Both the position numbers and the translations under genes were made by a program. Below the pieces are notes generated by a model. The model worked only from the letters and a program-made list of their open reading frames with translations, did not search any database and was not told the DNA's origin. From positions 1-64,000 of the forward strand of contig NZ_CP166866.1 in assembly GCF_047495555.1 (NCBI RefSeq): DNA of 64,000 bases, written 5' to 3'. Positions 43,567-54,537 of the stretch are shown here, in pieces; the first letter of the stretch is position 1; every line of letters begins with the position of its first letter. This stretch comes from Methanobacterium_D sp040373355 (GTDB taxonomy: Archaea > Methanobacteriota > Methanobacteria > Methanobacteriales > Methanobacteriaceae).

Positions 43567-43971
43567 TCAGTATACTGTATCTTCAACCTCTTTAAGTTTT
43601 AATGTCCTTCTAACATCGAGGCTTAAAGCATCACAATCTGCTTTAATAGCATCTAAATGCTTTAAGATCCGTTCTTTCTCTTCATTAATCCTTTCAACAT
43701 TCTTGTAAGGATATATAGATTCTTTAAGCATTTCATATTCAATAGTGGTGTAAGGATATTCGTTAAGATGCTTGCACACATTTTTAAGAATCTGACCTAA
43801 AAATATGTTCATTTCAACTTTAACACGTTCTCTTATCATTTTATCGCTATCGAGGTTCTGCTTCATTAACCTGACAACTTCAGCTTTAGCAAATGGTAAA
43901 TTTTCAACTTCTTCTTGGATTTCTTCATCTTGTTCAACTTCTTCATTTTCGCGTATTTCTTCTTCGCTCAT
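43567..43971 (-). CDS. small acidic-tailed protein with a possible histone fold and coiled coil
   Basis: A 134-residue protein I cannot assign to a named family. The first ~23 residues are very acidic. Residues 24-85 (LPFAKAEVVRLMKQNL, then MIRERVKVEMNIFLGQILKNV, then YTTIEYEMLKES) follow the helix-loop-helix pattern of archaeal histones: an LP-starting short helix, a long amphipathic helix, a TI-containing loop and a third helix. Residues ~90-130 are helical with coiled-coil character. GAGGAGG precedes the start. The histone link is my inference, not a confident match. Confidence 0.5.
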   Translation of the reverse strand: MSEEEIRENEEVEQDEEIQEEVENLPFAKAEVVRLMKQNLDSDKMIRERVKVEMNIFLGQILKNVCKHLNEYPYTTIEYEMLKESIYPYKNVERINEEKERILKHLDAIKADCDALSLDVRRTLKLKEVEDTVY

Positions 43972-44314
43972 AAATAAACCTCCTCATAAAATAAAAATTT
44001 ACATGATACCGCATATCATGTGTTAAAGAATTTGATATCTAGTCTCATTTTAAACATTAATACATATAAATATATGCTTAAATTTGATGCATTTCTTTAA
44101 GTAAAATTAAGTTATATTAAACAATTTTATTTAGAAAGTAAATGATAGTTTAAAGATGAAAGATATAAAATTAAAATGTTTAAAGAAAGATTCATGGACA
44201 TAAATAACATAAAACAATTATTATTTATAAAAACTTAATGGCACATAAAGTTCCAATTTAGCTGTTTAACCTATTTAGTATCCTTATACAAGTAAATACT
44301 TCAAAATAAAATTT
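43972..44314. other. intergenic region, no gene seen
   Basis: An AT-rich spacer between the histone-like gene and nadC, both on the minus strand. It should carry the promoter of the histone-like gene; TATA-like stretches near 44060-44080 (ATATAAATATATGC) fit. I see no ORF with a ribosome binding site and no clear structure. Confidence 0.35.
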
Positions 44315-45157
44315 TTATTTATAAATTTCAAGACTTAGATCAAGTGCCTTTGCAGAATGTATTAAATAACCTGTAGATATTATATCTACACCCGTTTTTG
44401 CATATTCAACTATATTTTGAGGATTAATTCCTCCAGAAGCTTCAATTAAAACCTTATCTCTTAAATTCATAGATTCAAGAGAAGATAAAACTTCATTTAC
44501 CTCATCAGGCCCCATATTATCAAGCATTACAATATCTGCACCAGAATTTATAGCCGAAACAGTATCATTAAGGTTTTCTACTTCTATTTCAATTTTCTTG
44601 GTAAAACTAACGTTATTTTTAGCTTTATTAACTGCATCTTCGATACTGCCAACCATTTCAATATGATTATCTTTTATAAGAACACAATCATCTAATCTGA
44701 ATCTGTGGGTGTCTCCTCCACCTATTTTAACTGCTTTTTTTTCGAGAAGCTGTAAAAGAGGAGTTGTTTTACGAGTACATGCTAAAATAACTTTATCATT
44801 CACTTTACGAATACTATTTAGTGTATTAAATGTCAATGTGGCAATTCCGCTCATCCTCATTAATAAATTAAGAGCAGTACGTTCCAGACTTAAAATTAAC
44901 CTTGCATCACCTTGAATTTCTAAAACAACATCATTTGTCTTAACTTTATCCCCATCTTGTTGATAGATGATAGTTTTAATCCCAAATTCATTAAATAATG
45001 TATTTACAGAATCTATTCCTGCAATTATCCCATCTTTTTTAGCTATTATCTTTCCTTTAGCTTCTGTACCCTCTGGAATTAGGGCATTTGTAGTTATATC
45101 TTCAAAACCAATGTCTTCATAAACCATTTGCCTTAACATATCTCTCATAATGATCAT
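44315..45157 (-). CDS. nadC: nicotinate-nucleotide pyrophosphorylase (quinolinate phosphoribosyltransferase)
   Basis: A 280-residue type II PRTase: N-terminal EDIGFEDITTNALIPE, active-site ACTRKTTPLLQLLEKKAVKIGGGDTHRFRLDD, KDNHIEM and C-terminal EASGGINPQNIVEYAKTGVDIISTG. It converts quinolinate and PRPP to nicotinate mononucleotide in NAD synthesis. The length is normal. An alternative start at Met4 (45148) cannot be excluded, as no ribosome binding site is obvious for either. Confidence 0.95.
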   Translation of the reverse strand: MIIMRDMLRQMVYEDIGFEDITTNALIPEGTEAKGKIIAKKDGIIAGIDSVNTLFNEFGIKTIIYQQDGDKVKTNDVVLEIQGDARLILSLERTALNLLMRMSGIATLTFNTLNSIRKVNDKVILACTRKTTPLLQLLEKKAVKIGGGDTHRFRLDDCVLIKDNHIEMVGSIEDAVNKAKNNVSFTKKIEIEVENLNDTVSAINSGADIVMLDNMGPDEVNEVLSSLESMNLRDKVLIEASGGINPQNIVEYAKTGVDIISTGYLIHSAKALDLSLEIYK

Positions 45158-45239
45158 ATTTAGCTATATAAAATAAAAGATATAATATTAACTCTTAAGT
45201 TTAAATTTTAAAAATAATAAATTATTAGGTGAAAAAATA

Positions 45240-46148
45240 ATGGAGCTTGTATTTTTAGGAACATCTTCTGCAATACCCACAAGATATAGAAATCATTCTT
45301 CAATAGCCCTTAAAGCATTTGGAGAAGTAATGTTATTTGACTGCGGAGAGGGTACACAACTTCAGATGTCAAAAGCTAAAATAAGCCCCATGAAGATAAG
45401 TAAGATATTTTTAACTCATTTTCACGGAGATCACATTCTTGGACTTCCCGGAATAATTCAATCAATGGCTTTTAGGGGAAGAAAAGAGCCATTACACATA
45501 TTTGGACCTAAAGGACTTCTCCAATTAATAGATAATGTCCGTAACTTTGGGTATTTTTCCATGACCTTTGAAATATACATGCATGAAATTGATAATGGAA
45601 TAATAATGGAAGAAGATAATTATAGAATAAGCTGCTGTAAAATGAACCACAGCGTCTTAAATTTTGCGTATAAAATTGAAGAAAAAAAAAGACCTAAATT
45701 TATAAGAGAAAAAGCAATTGCTCTAGGAATAAGGCCAGGACCTGATTTTGGTAGACTTCATCAGGGAATTCCTGTTGAGGTAAATGGTAAACTAATCCAA
45801 CCTGAAGAAGTGCTTGGAGAAGAAAGAAAAGGACGAATACTTGTATATTCAGGAGATACAAGCCCTGCAAGACAAATGATTGAGTTTGCTCATGGTGCTG
45901 ACTTATTAATACATGAATCAACTTTTGAGGCAAAATACAATGACCGGGCCTATGAAATGGGGCATTCGACATCCACACAAGCTGCAGAAATTGCTAAAAA
46001 TGCAAATGTAAAGAATTTAATACTTACCCATGTTAGTACCCGATATAAGGAATCAGATTCACTTGAAGCAGAAGCAAAGGAAATATTTGGAAATTCAATT
46101 GTTGCAGATGACTTTATGGAAATTGAAATAAAACGCACTTCAAATTAA
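45240..46148 (+). CDS. rnz: ribonuclease Z
   Basis: A 302-residue MBL-fold tRNA 3'-endonuclease. N-terminal LVFLGTSSAIPTRYRNHSSIAL, metal motif THFHGDHILGLPG, NHSVLNFAYKIEE, YSGDTSPARQMIEFA, and the C-terminal HESTFEAKYNDRAYEMGHSTSTQAA followed by LILTHVSTRYKE. These are all the RNase Z motifs, of full length. It matures tRNA 3' ends. AGGTGAAAAA precedes the ATG. Confidence 0.96.
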   Translation: MELVFLGTSSAIPTRYRNHSSIALKAFGEVMLFDCGEGTQLQMSKAKISPMKISKIFLTHFHGDHILGLPGIIQSMAFRGRKEPLHIFGPKGLLQLIDNVRNFGYFSMTFEIYMHEIDNGIIMEEDNYRISCCKMNHSVLNFAYKIEEKKRPKFIREKAIALGIRPGPDFGRLHQGIPVEVNGKLIQPEEVLGEERKGRILVYSGDTSPARQMIEFAHGADLLIHESTFEAKYNDRAYEMGHSTSTQAAEIAKNANVKNLILTHVSTRYKESDSLEAEAKEIFGNSIVADDFMEIEIKRTSN

Positions 46149-46247
46149 TTTTAATAAAATTATAATATACAAATTTTTATTATCTAATTGCCAAAATATT
46201 AAACCTTTAACTGAAATAAGAACACAAAATTTTCTGGACGTGAAAAA

Positions 46248-47006
46248 ATGGCATTTGAGACAATTACTGCATCGCCATGGTTTGAAAGTATAATTACAAT
46301 TATACTCGTACTACTTATAGCATCCTTAATTTTCAAATGGATTTCATATGCACTTACTAAAATGAGAGAAAGATGGGATCTGGATGTAACATTAGTTCAA
46401 GTTTTACATGAAATTTTTAAGTATTCCATTTACGGATTTGCATTAGTTATAATACTTAAAGAACTAGGATTTGATATAACTGCAATAGCAGTTAGTTTAG
46501 GTATTTTTGGTATTGCAATAGGTTTTGGTGCCCGTGATACTATTTCAAATCTCATTTCAGGGTTCTTTATACTTGCAGATAAAAGTGTTAAAGTTGGAGA
46601 TATTATTGAAATATCTAATCAAAAGGGAAAGGTAGATAAGCTTGGATTCAGGATTACAACCTTAATTACTTATGATAAACGTATGATAAAAGTTCCAAAC
46701 TCTATTTTTTCTTCAAGTCCTTATATTAGTTATACTGCATCAGAAATGAGACGTGTAGATCTTAATGTTACAGTTCCCTATGAAATAGAACTTGAAAAAG
46801 CAATTAAAAACCTTGAAAATATCACTTTTGAGGGTATTTTAAAAGATCCAAAGCCAAAAGTCATTGTTAAAGAATTATCCGATGTTGGAGTTAAATTAAA
46901 ACTCTGCACATGGATAGACAATCCATGGAAAGTAGCAAGTACAAGATCCAATCTTGCAAGGGAAGTAAATAAAATACTTGCTGAAATTCAGCCTCAAAAA
47001 GAATAA
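46248..47006 (+). CDS. MscS-family mechanosensitive ion channel
   Basis: A 252-residue small-conductance channel. Three hydrophobic segments (residues ~14-32, 52-70, 78-95) end with the pore helix GIFGIAIGFGARDTISNLISGFFILAD, followed by the beta-domain VGDIIEISNQKGKVDKLGFRITTL and KVPNSIFSSSPYISYT. It releases solutes under hypo-osmotic stress. A GGACGTG-like site is near the start. It stands alone, transcribed toward the sortase gene. Confidence 0.93.
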   Translation: MAFETITASPWFESIITIILVLLIASLIFKWISYALTKMRERWDLDVTLVQVLHEIFKYSIYGFALVIILKELGFDITAIAVSLGIFGIAIGFGARDTISNLISGFFILADKSVKVGDIIEISNQKGKVDKLGFRITTLITYDKRMIKVPNSIFSSSPYISYTASEMRRVDLNVTVPYEIELEKAIKNLENITFEGILKDPKPKVIVKELSDVGVKLKLCTWIDNPWKVASTRSNLAREVNKILAEIQPQKE

Positions 47007-47083
47007 TATAAATATGAAAATAAGAAGCATAAATTAATAGATAATTTAAGTTATATTTTTTAAAAATAATTTTCAGGTGTTTT

Positions 47084-47692
47084 ATGCTTAAATATAAAAT
47101 CCTATCTGCAGCCATTATACTTGGATGTATTCTAGTTTCTTTATTTGTTATAATGGCAGGATATGAAAAGTCTCAGGAATTAAGCTCTTACAATGCAGCT
47201 TTACAAACATATGGCAATAAAAGTAATCCCATTAATGCGTTAAATCCAACAATTACAAAGTCTTCATCTAATGGAGGACTAACAAATTGTATGCTTGTAA
47301 TTCCAAAAATGGGAGTAAATGCTAAAATCAGCACTACTACTGTAAATGCTTATAATACAGTTTACCATTATCCTGAAAGTGTGAATCCCGGACAACCAGG
47401 AGAATGTGGATTTTTAAGTCATAGAACAAAATATTCTGGATTATTTGGTAAACTAGGAAGTCTTAATGTTGGAGAGGAGGTAATAGTAAAAGATTATTCC
47501 TCTAATAAAAAATACATATATAAAGTTACATCTAATGGTCAAGATATTAGATGGGACTATGAAACAAATCCTATTCAATTTGATCGAAGTGGAGAATCAA
47601 GATTACTGTTAATAACATGTTATCCTCCAGGGAAAAAACAAGCGGCATATATAACTCATTGTAAATTAGTTTCAACTACTTCCCTAAACTAA
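47084..47692 (+). CDS. sortase family transpeptidase
   Basis: A 202-residue protein with an N-terminal membrane anchor (residues 4-24) and a sortase domain. LVIPKMGVNAKIS begins the barrel; catalytic His is in GFLSHRTKYSG and Cys in LLLITCYPPG (TC motif). The usual catalytic Arg near the end of the barrel is not at its place: that strand reads AAYITHCKLV. It probably attaches surface proteins in a pseudomurein-walled archaeon, or processes them. AGGTGTTTT precedes the ATG. Confidence 0.85.
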   Translation: MLKYKILSAAIILGCILVSLFVIMAGYEKSQELSSYNAALQTYGNKSNPINALNPTITKSSSNGGLTNCMLVIPKMGVNAKISTTTVNAYNTVYHYPESVNPGQPGECGFLSHRTKYSGLFGKLGSLNVGEEVIVKDYSSNKKYIYKVTSNGQDIRWDYETNPIQFDRSGESRLLLITCYPPGKKQAAYITHCKLVSTTSLN

Positions 47693-47831
47693 TTCTAATT
47701 AGTAACTTTTCATTATTTTTTAAATATAATTGTATAATGGTTTTATTTTTAGTAATACATTCTTAATTATTCTGTATTCTTAATATAAGTGATAGAAATC
47801 ATTAATAATGATGAGATAATAATATGTATCT

Positions 47832-47867
47832 TTCCAAATACAAATTAATCAATTTGGAATTTTTTTT
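47832..47867 (+). terminator. hairpin plus T8 tract upstream of ferredoxin 1
   Basis: TTCCAAAT (47832-47839) pairs perfectly with ATTTGGAA (47852-47859), followed directly by eight T. It looks like a bacterial-style intrinsic terminator. It is 140 bases after the sortase stop and 50 before the ferredoxin start, so it could end sortase transcripts or attenuate the ferredoxin. Confidence 0.45.
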
Positions 47868-47916
47868 AATTACATTAAAATGAAACTTTTTAAAAACCAA
47901 AATAGGATTGATTTAC

Positions 47917-48168
47917 ATGGTAAAAGTTATAGTAGACGAAGATGCATGCGTTGGATGCGGGTCTTGCGTAGAAGACTGCCCAAGCAACGTATATGAACTA
48001 GACAAAGAAAACGGAAAAACAGTAGTAATGAAAGAAACAGATTGTATGGCCTGTTTATCTTGTCACGAAATTTGTCCTGCCCAGGCACTTGAACATGAAA
48101 ATATACATGTAGCTAAAAGACTTTACATCGACAGAAAAGTTACTAAGACCATAGATAAAATACTATAA
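47917..48168 (+). CDS. 2[4Fe-4S] ferredoxin-like protein, copy 1
   Basis: An 83-residue ferredoxin with two motifs: CVGCGSCVEDCP and CMACLSCHEICP, so two [4Fe-4S] clusters, and a C-terminal basic tail (VAKRLYIDRK). I start at ATG 47917, giving exactly the length and start (MVK) of copy 2; a TTG at 47908 is the only longer option. It shares a 102-base identical stretch (48039-48140) with copy 2. Likely electron carrier for the hydrogenase or for an unknown oxidoreductase. Confidence 0.9.
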   Translation: MVKVIVDEDACVGCGSCVEDCPSNVYELDKENGKTVVMKETDCMACLSCHEICPAQALEHENIHVAKRLYIDRKVTKTIDKIL

Positions 48169-48174
48169 ATTTAA

Positions 48175-48230
48175 AATAATGGAAAGTGCTAATCAATAAA
48201 AATATATCTAACTGCACCTTTTCCATTATT
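48175..48230 (+). terminator. stable hairpin after ferredoxin 1
   Basis: AATAATGGAAAGTGC pairs with GCACCTTTTCCATTATT (two bulged bases), a stem of 15 pairs just eight bases after the stop codon of ferredoxin 1, followed by TAAAAAATTC. It probably ends or stabilises the monocistronic transcript. The remaining ~320 bases to ferredoxin 2 contain no recognisable gene. Confidence 0.5.
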
Positions 48231-48554
48231 TAAAAAATTCTAAATTAAAAATCATTTCCCCACATATTAATTTGAGCGTATGAAACCGTAATATAATAAG
48301 CTATTTTTCTATTATTTGTTTAAATCTTCCATTATTTTATTATCAGGTATTAATTTCTTATTATCGTGCTTTTAGAGGTGTTAATCATTAATATAAATCC
48401 TTAATAATAAAGAGATTTTATATTAAAAAATATCCCTGAAGGTAATTTTAAAAATCAAAAATTACCCAGTTTAATTTAAATAAAGTCTATAGAATGATTC
48501 GATGAGTTTAAGGATCTTTCAAAAATTAGAAAAGGGAAACTAAGGGGGCTTAAA

Positions 48555-48806
48555 ATGGTAAAAATTAAGGTTGACGAAGATGCATGCGTTGGATGCGGGT
48601 CTTGTGTAGAAGACTGCCCCAATGACGTGTATGAATTGGATAATGAACACGGAAAAACAGTAGTAATGAAAGAAGAAGATTGTATGGCCTGTTTATCTTG
48701 TCACGAAATTTGTCCTGCCCAGGCACTTGAACATGAAAATATACATGTAGCTAAAAGACTTTACATCGACAGAAAAGTAAAAAAAGCTTTAAATAAGATA
48801 ATATGA
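48555..48806 (+). CDS. 2[4Fe-4S] ferredoxin-like protein, copy 2
   Basis: An 83-residue ferredoxin, about 90% identical to copy 1 and differing mostly in the linker and last ten residues. It has the same two motifs, CVGCGSCVEDCP and CMACLSCHEICP. Strong GGGGG Shine-Dalgarno. First gene of an operon with the 4VR protein and hydrogenase subunits (gaps 9, -1 and -4 bases), so it is probably the direct electron acceptor or donor of that hydrogenase. Confidence 0.92.
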   Translation: MVKIKVDEDACVGCGSCVEDCPNDVYELDNEHGKTVVMKEEDCMACLSCHEICPAQALEHENIHVAKRLYIDRKVKKALNKII

Positions 48807-48815
48807 GGGATTTAA

Positions 48816-50283
<1,468 letters not shown>

Positions 50284-50287
<4 letters not shown>

Positions 50288-51732
50288 AAAATATAGAAAT
50301 TAGTCCTGTAACTCGAATTGAAGGACACGCTAAAATTACTGTTCAACTTGACGACGCAGGAAACGTTAATGATGCTCACTTCCACGTTATGGAAATAAGG
50401 GGTTTTGAGAAATTTTTAGAAGGAGCTGCTGTAGAAGAAGCGCCAAGAATTACCCCACGTATATGTGGTATATGTCAAACAGCTCACCACTTAGCTGCTG
50501 CTAAAGCAACAGATCAAGTATTTGGACTACAGCCACCTGAAACTGCTCAAAAATTAAGAGAGCTTATGCTTTTAGGTCAATACATTCACTCTCACTCCCT
50601 CCACTTTTATTTCCTGGGAGCTCCTGACCTTATAATGGGGCCTGAATCTGATCCTGCAATGAGAAATGTAGTAGGAATCTTAAAAAAAGATCCAGCTCTT
50701 GCAAAAATGGCAATAGATACCCGTAAAATAGGACAGCATATAACTGGTATAGTTGGAGGCAAACCAATTAGTCCTGTTACTGCAATACCTGGAGGTCAAT
50801 CCAAAGGAATCACAGAAGAAGAAAGAACTAAATTATTAGAAGAATCTAAAAAAGCCGTTGAACTTGTTGAAAAAGGTATTGGAGTAGCTAAACCTTTATT
50901 TGAACAATACAGTGAAGCAATAGAGCTTTTAGGCCCTGTTGAAACTCACTTTGGAGCTTTAAGCAACAATGGAAATATAGAACTCTACGATGCACCTGTT
51001 AAAGTCATTGATAAAGATGGTAATTCTGTTTATGAATTTGAATCTGGTGATTACTTAGATTACATTGAAGAAAAAGTTCAGCCATGGTCTTATCTAAAAT
51101 TTCCATATCTTAAACAGATTGGATTCCCTGAAGGAAATTATAGAGTTGGACCACTTGCAAGATTAAACATTGCACAAAACATTCCAACTGAAAAAGCTTC
51201 AGAACTCTTTGGTGAATTCAAAGATAAATATGGAATTGCACAAAATCCACTTCTTTACCACTACGCTCGTTTAGTAGAGCTCATGTATGCATCTGAAAGA
51301 GCTGTACAGCTCCTTGAAGATGATTCAATAACTGGAACAGATTTAAGACAAGGACTTTCAGAACCACTAATGACCAAGGAAGAAGCAAAACAATCAGGTG
51401 GATCCAAAAGAGGAGTCGGAATGATTGAGGCTACAAGAGGAACTCTGATTCACGATTATGAAACAGATGATGCAGGTTACATAACACGTGCAAACCTTAT
51501 AGTATCTACCGGCCAAAACAACTTATCTATGGATATAGGAGTTAGAGAAACTGCTAAAGCTTTGATAAAAGGTGAAGAAGTTTCAGAAGGTCTTAAAAAC
51601 CAACTTGAAATGATTATAAGAGCTTATGACCCATGTCTCTCCTGCGCTACTCACATGATAAATGGAGAATCTCCACTTTTAGTGGATATACACGATAGTG
51701 AGGGCGCATTACTTAAAAGACATGTTTTATAA
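50284..51732 (+). CDS. [NiFe] hydrogenase large subunit, MvhA-like
   Basis: A 482-residue large subunit. L1 motif RICGICQTAHHLAAA (N-terminal Ni ligands) and L2 motif DPCLSCATH (C-terminal Ni ligands) are complete. The last 25 residues after CATH are a C-terminal peptide to be removed by a maturation protease; no such protease gene is nearby. MvhA normally partners with MvhD (electron transfer to HdrA) and MvhB (polyferredoxin), but these are absent from this operon. It may be a second, non-energy, hydrogenase of the cell. Confidence 0.9.
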
Positions 51733-51932
51733 TCCCTTTCTTTATTTTTTAATTTTATATTACCATTTAGATTTAAGCTAACCTGTTTTTTATTAGACTA
51801 ATTATATTTGTTGAACTTTTAAGATATTTAGATTTACAAAAAAATAATATGATGAATTTAAATATTTAGAAAAACAATTATTTTTTATAGATTTAAAATA
51901 TCATGTAATATCTTAAATATCCAAGTGGTTTT

Positions 51933-53276
51933 ATGGACCCTAATGTTGAAAACCAGTTAATAAGAATACTTAATGACTTAAATCGGATTGATGGTGTAGA
52001 AAGCAGCCTTATCACCGATAGTTCTGGAAATGTTGTATGCCATAGCATGTCGAAAGGAACAGATACTACTCTTTTTGGCCCAATGGCCCATGTAATTACA
52101 AGTTCCTCAAAAAGATTGCTCAACTCTACTAATCAAGGCGAAATAGAGAGAGTTCTAGTTGAATCTGGAAGAGGTAAAGCCTTATTTTTACAACTTGGAA
52201 ACGTGAATTTTATTTTACTTATGGATATTAGAGCAAATGTGGGTTTGGTAATAGTCTCAGCTAAAAGAGCATCTTCAGAAATTATTGAAATTACAAAAGA
52301 CTTCCCTGCTGAAACATTTGCAGAAGATATTCCTCAAGAAGTTGCAGTAACTGAAGAAATACTAGAAGTTGAAGAGAAATCAGAAATTGATAAATTAATT
52401 GAGTCTGATGTTGAGCCAGAACAAATAGAAGAAGTAATTGAAAAGATCACTGCAACAGAAGATATAACTGAAGTATTTGATAAAGTAGTTGGACCTGAAA
52501 AACTAGATGAAATAATGGAATCATCAGAATTTAAATCCTTAGATGAAGGAGAAGTTGAAGAAAAACTTGTAGATATCCTAGAAATAGGATCTAAAGAAGA
52601 TATCAATACAGAAGAGGAACCTCCATATATAAATGAAGAAGTTGAGTTAGAACCAGAAACAGTAGAAGAAGTTGAAGCTCCGGAAATAGTTAAGGAAGAA
52701 ATCGAAGTATCTAAAATAGCAGATGATGATATGGAAACACCAGTACTGGTTGAAAAGGAAATTGAAGAACCTAAAAGCCGCATTCCAGTCATAAAACCCC
52801 CAATTTCTTTCCCTAAACTACCTGAAGATGTTCAAATCCCGGAATCAGGAGAAGGAAGGGTTAATTTAATTTTAGATATTTATGAATCTATATTCTTAGC
52901 CATGTCCATTGGTGCAAGTAAAATCATGGGAGTAGCGCCTGCAAGAGGCCTTATAAAAAAATTCCTGCCATTAGACGAGTGTAAAACTCTCCTTAAAGAC
53001 GTGGAAGTAAAAAGTAATTCTGCAATTGATTTTGATAAAATAAGAGAAAATAGTAAAGATATACATTTAGCTGAGAGAGAAAGCATACTCATTGCTGATT
53101 TTAGTAGAATAATCGAGATTATAACTGAAAATTACGGTAGAGTCATGGGATATGGTGCATTTAGAGGAATAGTTCGTGCTGAATTCAAAGTAATTAATAA
53201 TTCCTATGGAAAACCCATGGACGAACTAGGGATTAAAGATAAAATTCATCCAGAACTTAATGATTTATTTAAATAA
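51933..53276 (+). CDS. roadblock/LC7-domain protein with acidic linker and C-terminal domain
   Basis: A 447-residue protein. Residues ~6-120 are a roadblock/LC7 domain (QLIRILNDLNRIDGVESSLITDSSGNVV), homologous to the protein at 38658. Residues ~130-300 are a Glu/Val-rich, low-complexity linker. The C-terminal ~140 residues are helical with a LVNLILDIYESIFLAMSIGASKIMG-like start and VMGYGAFRGIV; I do not recognise that part. The architecture (regulatory domain, acidic spacer, helical domain) echoes the DUF2226 protein at 35604, suggesting the two work in the same system. Confidence 0.75.
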   Translation: MDPNVENQLIRILNDLNRIDGVESSLITDSSGNVVCHSMSKGTDTTLFGPMAHVITSSSKRLLNSTNQGEIERVLVESGRGKALFLQLGNVNFILLMDIRANVGLVIVSAKRASSEIIEITKDFPAETFAEDIPQEVAVTEEILEVEEKSEIDKLIESDVEPEQIEEVIEKITATEDITEVFDKVVGPEKLDEIMESSEFKSLDEGEVEEKLVDILEIGSKEDINTEEEPPYINEEVELEPETVEEVEAPEIVKEEIEVSKIADDDMETPVLVEKEIEEPKSRIPVIKPPISFPKLPEDVQIPESGEGRVNLILDIYESIFLAMSIGASKIMGVAPARGLIKKFLPLDECKTLLKDVEVKSNSAIDFDKIRENSKDIHLAERESILIADFSRIIEIITENYGRVMGYGAFRGIVRAEFKVINNSYGKPMDELGIKDKIHPELNDLFK

Positions 53277-53541
53277 GATTATTAAATTATTCTCCAAAGT
53301 AGCATATTGTAGTAATTATCCATTAATTTTTTAATATGAGCATTTAAAGATAGTTATAGTCCTAATAACATAATATTAAATAATATATAAACTAATTCTA
53401 CTAAAACAATAAATTTATACTTCATTTTTACAAATCCATAGTAGGGATTGAAAAATCTTATTGTCAAATTAAATTTTTATAATTAATTTCTGCTTAAAAA
53501 GCATAAGAATTTTAAATAGCGCTTAAAATTATGGTGATTAA

Positions 53542-54507
53542 ATGAATGGACCGTGGGTTGAAAAGTACAGACCAAGTAATTTAGATGAAGTTGTAGGTCA
53601 AGAACATATAGTGGGAAGGCTTAAAAAATACGTTAATGAACAGAGTATACCTAATTTAATGTTTACAGGTCCTGCAGGAGTCGGTAAGACAACAACTGCA
53701 ATTGCACTTGCAAAATCTATCCTTGGAGAATATTGGAGACAAAATTTCCTAGAACTTAATGCATCAGATGCAAGAGGTATAGATACTGTAAGAACAAATA
53801 TTAAAAATTTCTGTCGATTAAAAGCAGTAGGTGCACCTTTCAGGATAGTTTTCCTTGACGAAGTTGATAATATGACAAAGGATGCACAGCATGCACTTCG
53901 AAGAGAAATGGAGATGTATACTAAGACAGCATCATTTATACTTTCATGTAATTATTCTTCAAAAATTATTGATCCTATTCAATCAAGATGTGCAATATTT
54001 AGATTTGCACCTGTAAAAGGTAATCAAATAATAGGACGTCTTGAATTTATTGCTGAGGCAGAAAATCTAAACATAAATAGAAGTGCCATTGAAAGTATTG
54101 TCTATTTTGCAGAAGGGGACTTAAGAAAAGCCATAAATATTCTTCAAGCATCTGCATCAACTACCGATGAGATTACAGATGAAAGCATACATGAGATTGT
54201 ATCCAAGGCAAAACCTCAAGATGTACGAAAGATTGTGAGAATGGCATTAAACGGAGACTTTTTAGGTTCAAGAGACCTTTTAAGAGAAGTTATGGTTATT
54301 CAAGGTACAAGCGGAGAAGATATGATAACCCAGATTTATCAGGAAATCTCCAGAATGTCCATGGAAAACCTTATTGAAGAAAATATTTATGTCGATTTAA
54401 TCCAAAGTATTGGAGAATATGATTATAGAATAAGAGAAGGTTCAAACCCAAGGATACAGCTTGAAGCACTACTTACCAAGTTTTTACTGAAAGGAAAAGT
54501 AGAATAA
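53542..54507 (+). CDS. rfcS: replication factor C small subunit
   Basis: A 321-residue AAA+ clamp-loader ATPase. Walker A GPAGVGKTTTAIALAK, Walker B IVFLDEVDNMTKDAQHALRREME, the SRC motif DPIQSRCAIFRF with the sensor 1 segment FILSCNYSSKI, and the C-terminal collar domain are present. With RfcL it loads PCNA. The rfcS gene is followed by rfcL after 30 bases in the usual archaeal order. Confidence 0.97.
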   Translation: MNGPWVEKYRPSNLDEVVGQEHIVGRLKKYVNEQSIPNLMFTGPAGVGKTTTAIALAKSILGEYWRQNFLELNASDARGIDTVRTNIKNFCRLKAVGAPFRIVFLDEVDNMTKDAQHALRREMEMYTKTASFILSCNYSSKIIDPIQSRCAIFRFAPVKGNQIIGRLEFIAEAENLNINRSAIESIVYFAEGDLRKAINILQASASTTDEITDESIHEIVSKAKPQDVRKIVRMALNGDFLGSRDLLREVMVIQGTSGEDMITQIYQEISRMSMENLIEENIYVDLIQSIGEYDYRIREGSNPRIQLEALLTKFLLKGKVE

Positions 54508-54537
54508 ATAATTAAAGATAATTTAAAGGCAGATTAA

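Noticed and set aside
52334..52792. Antisense Ser/Thr-rich ORF opposite the roadblock fusion
   Set aside because: Mirror image of the Glu-rich linker codons, no start signals.
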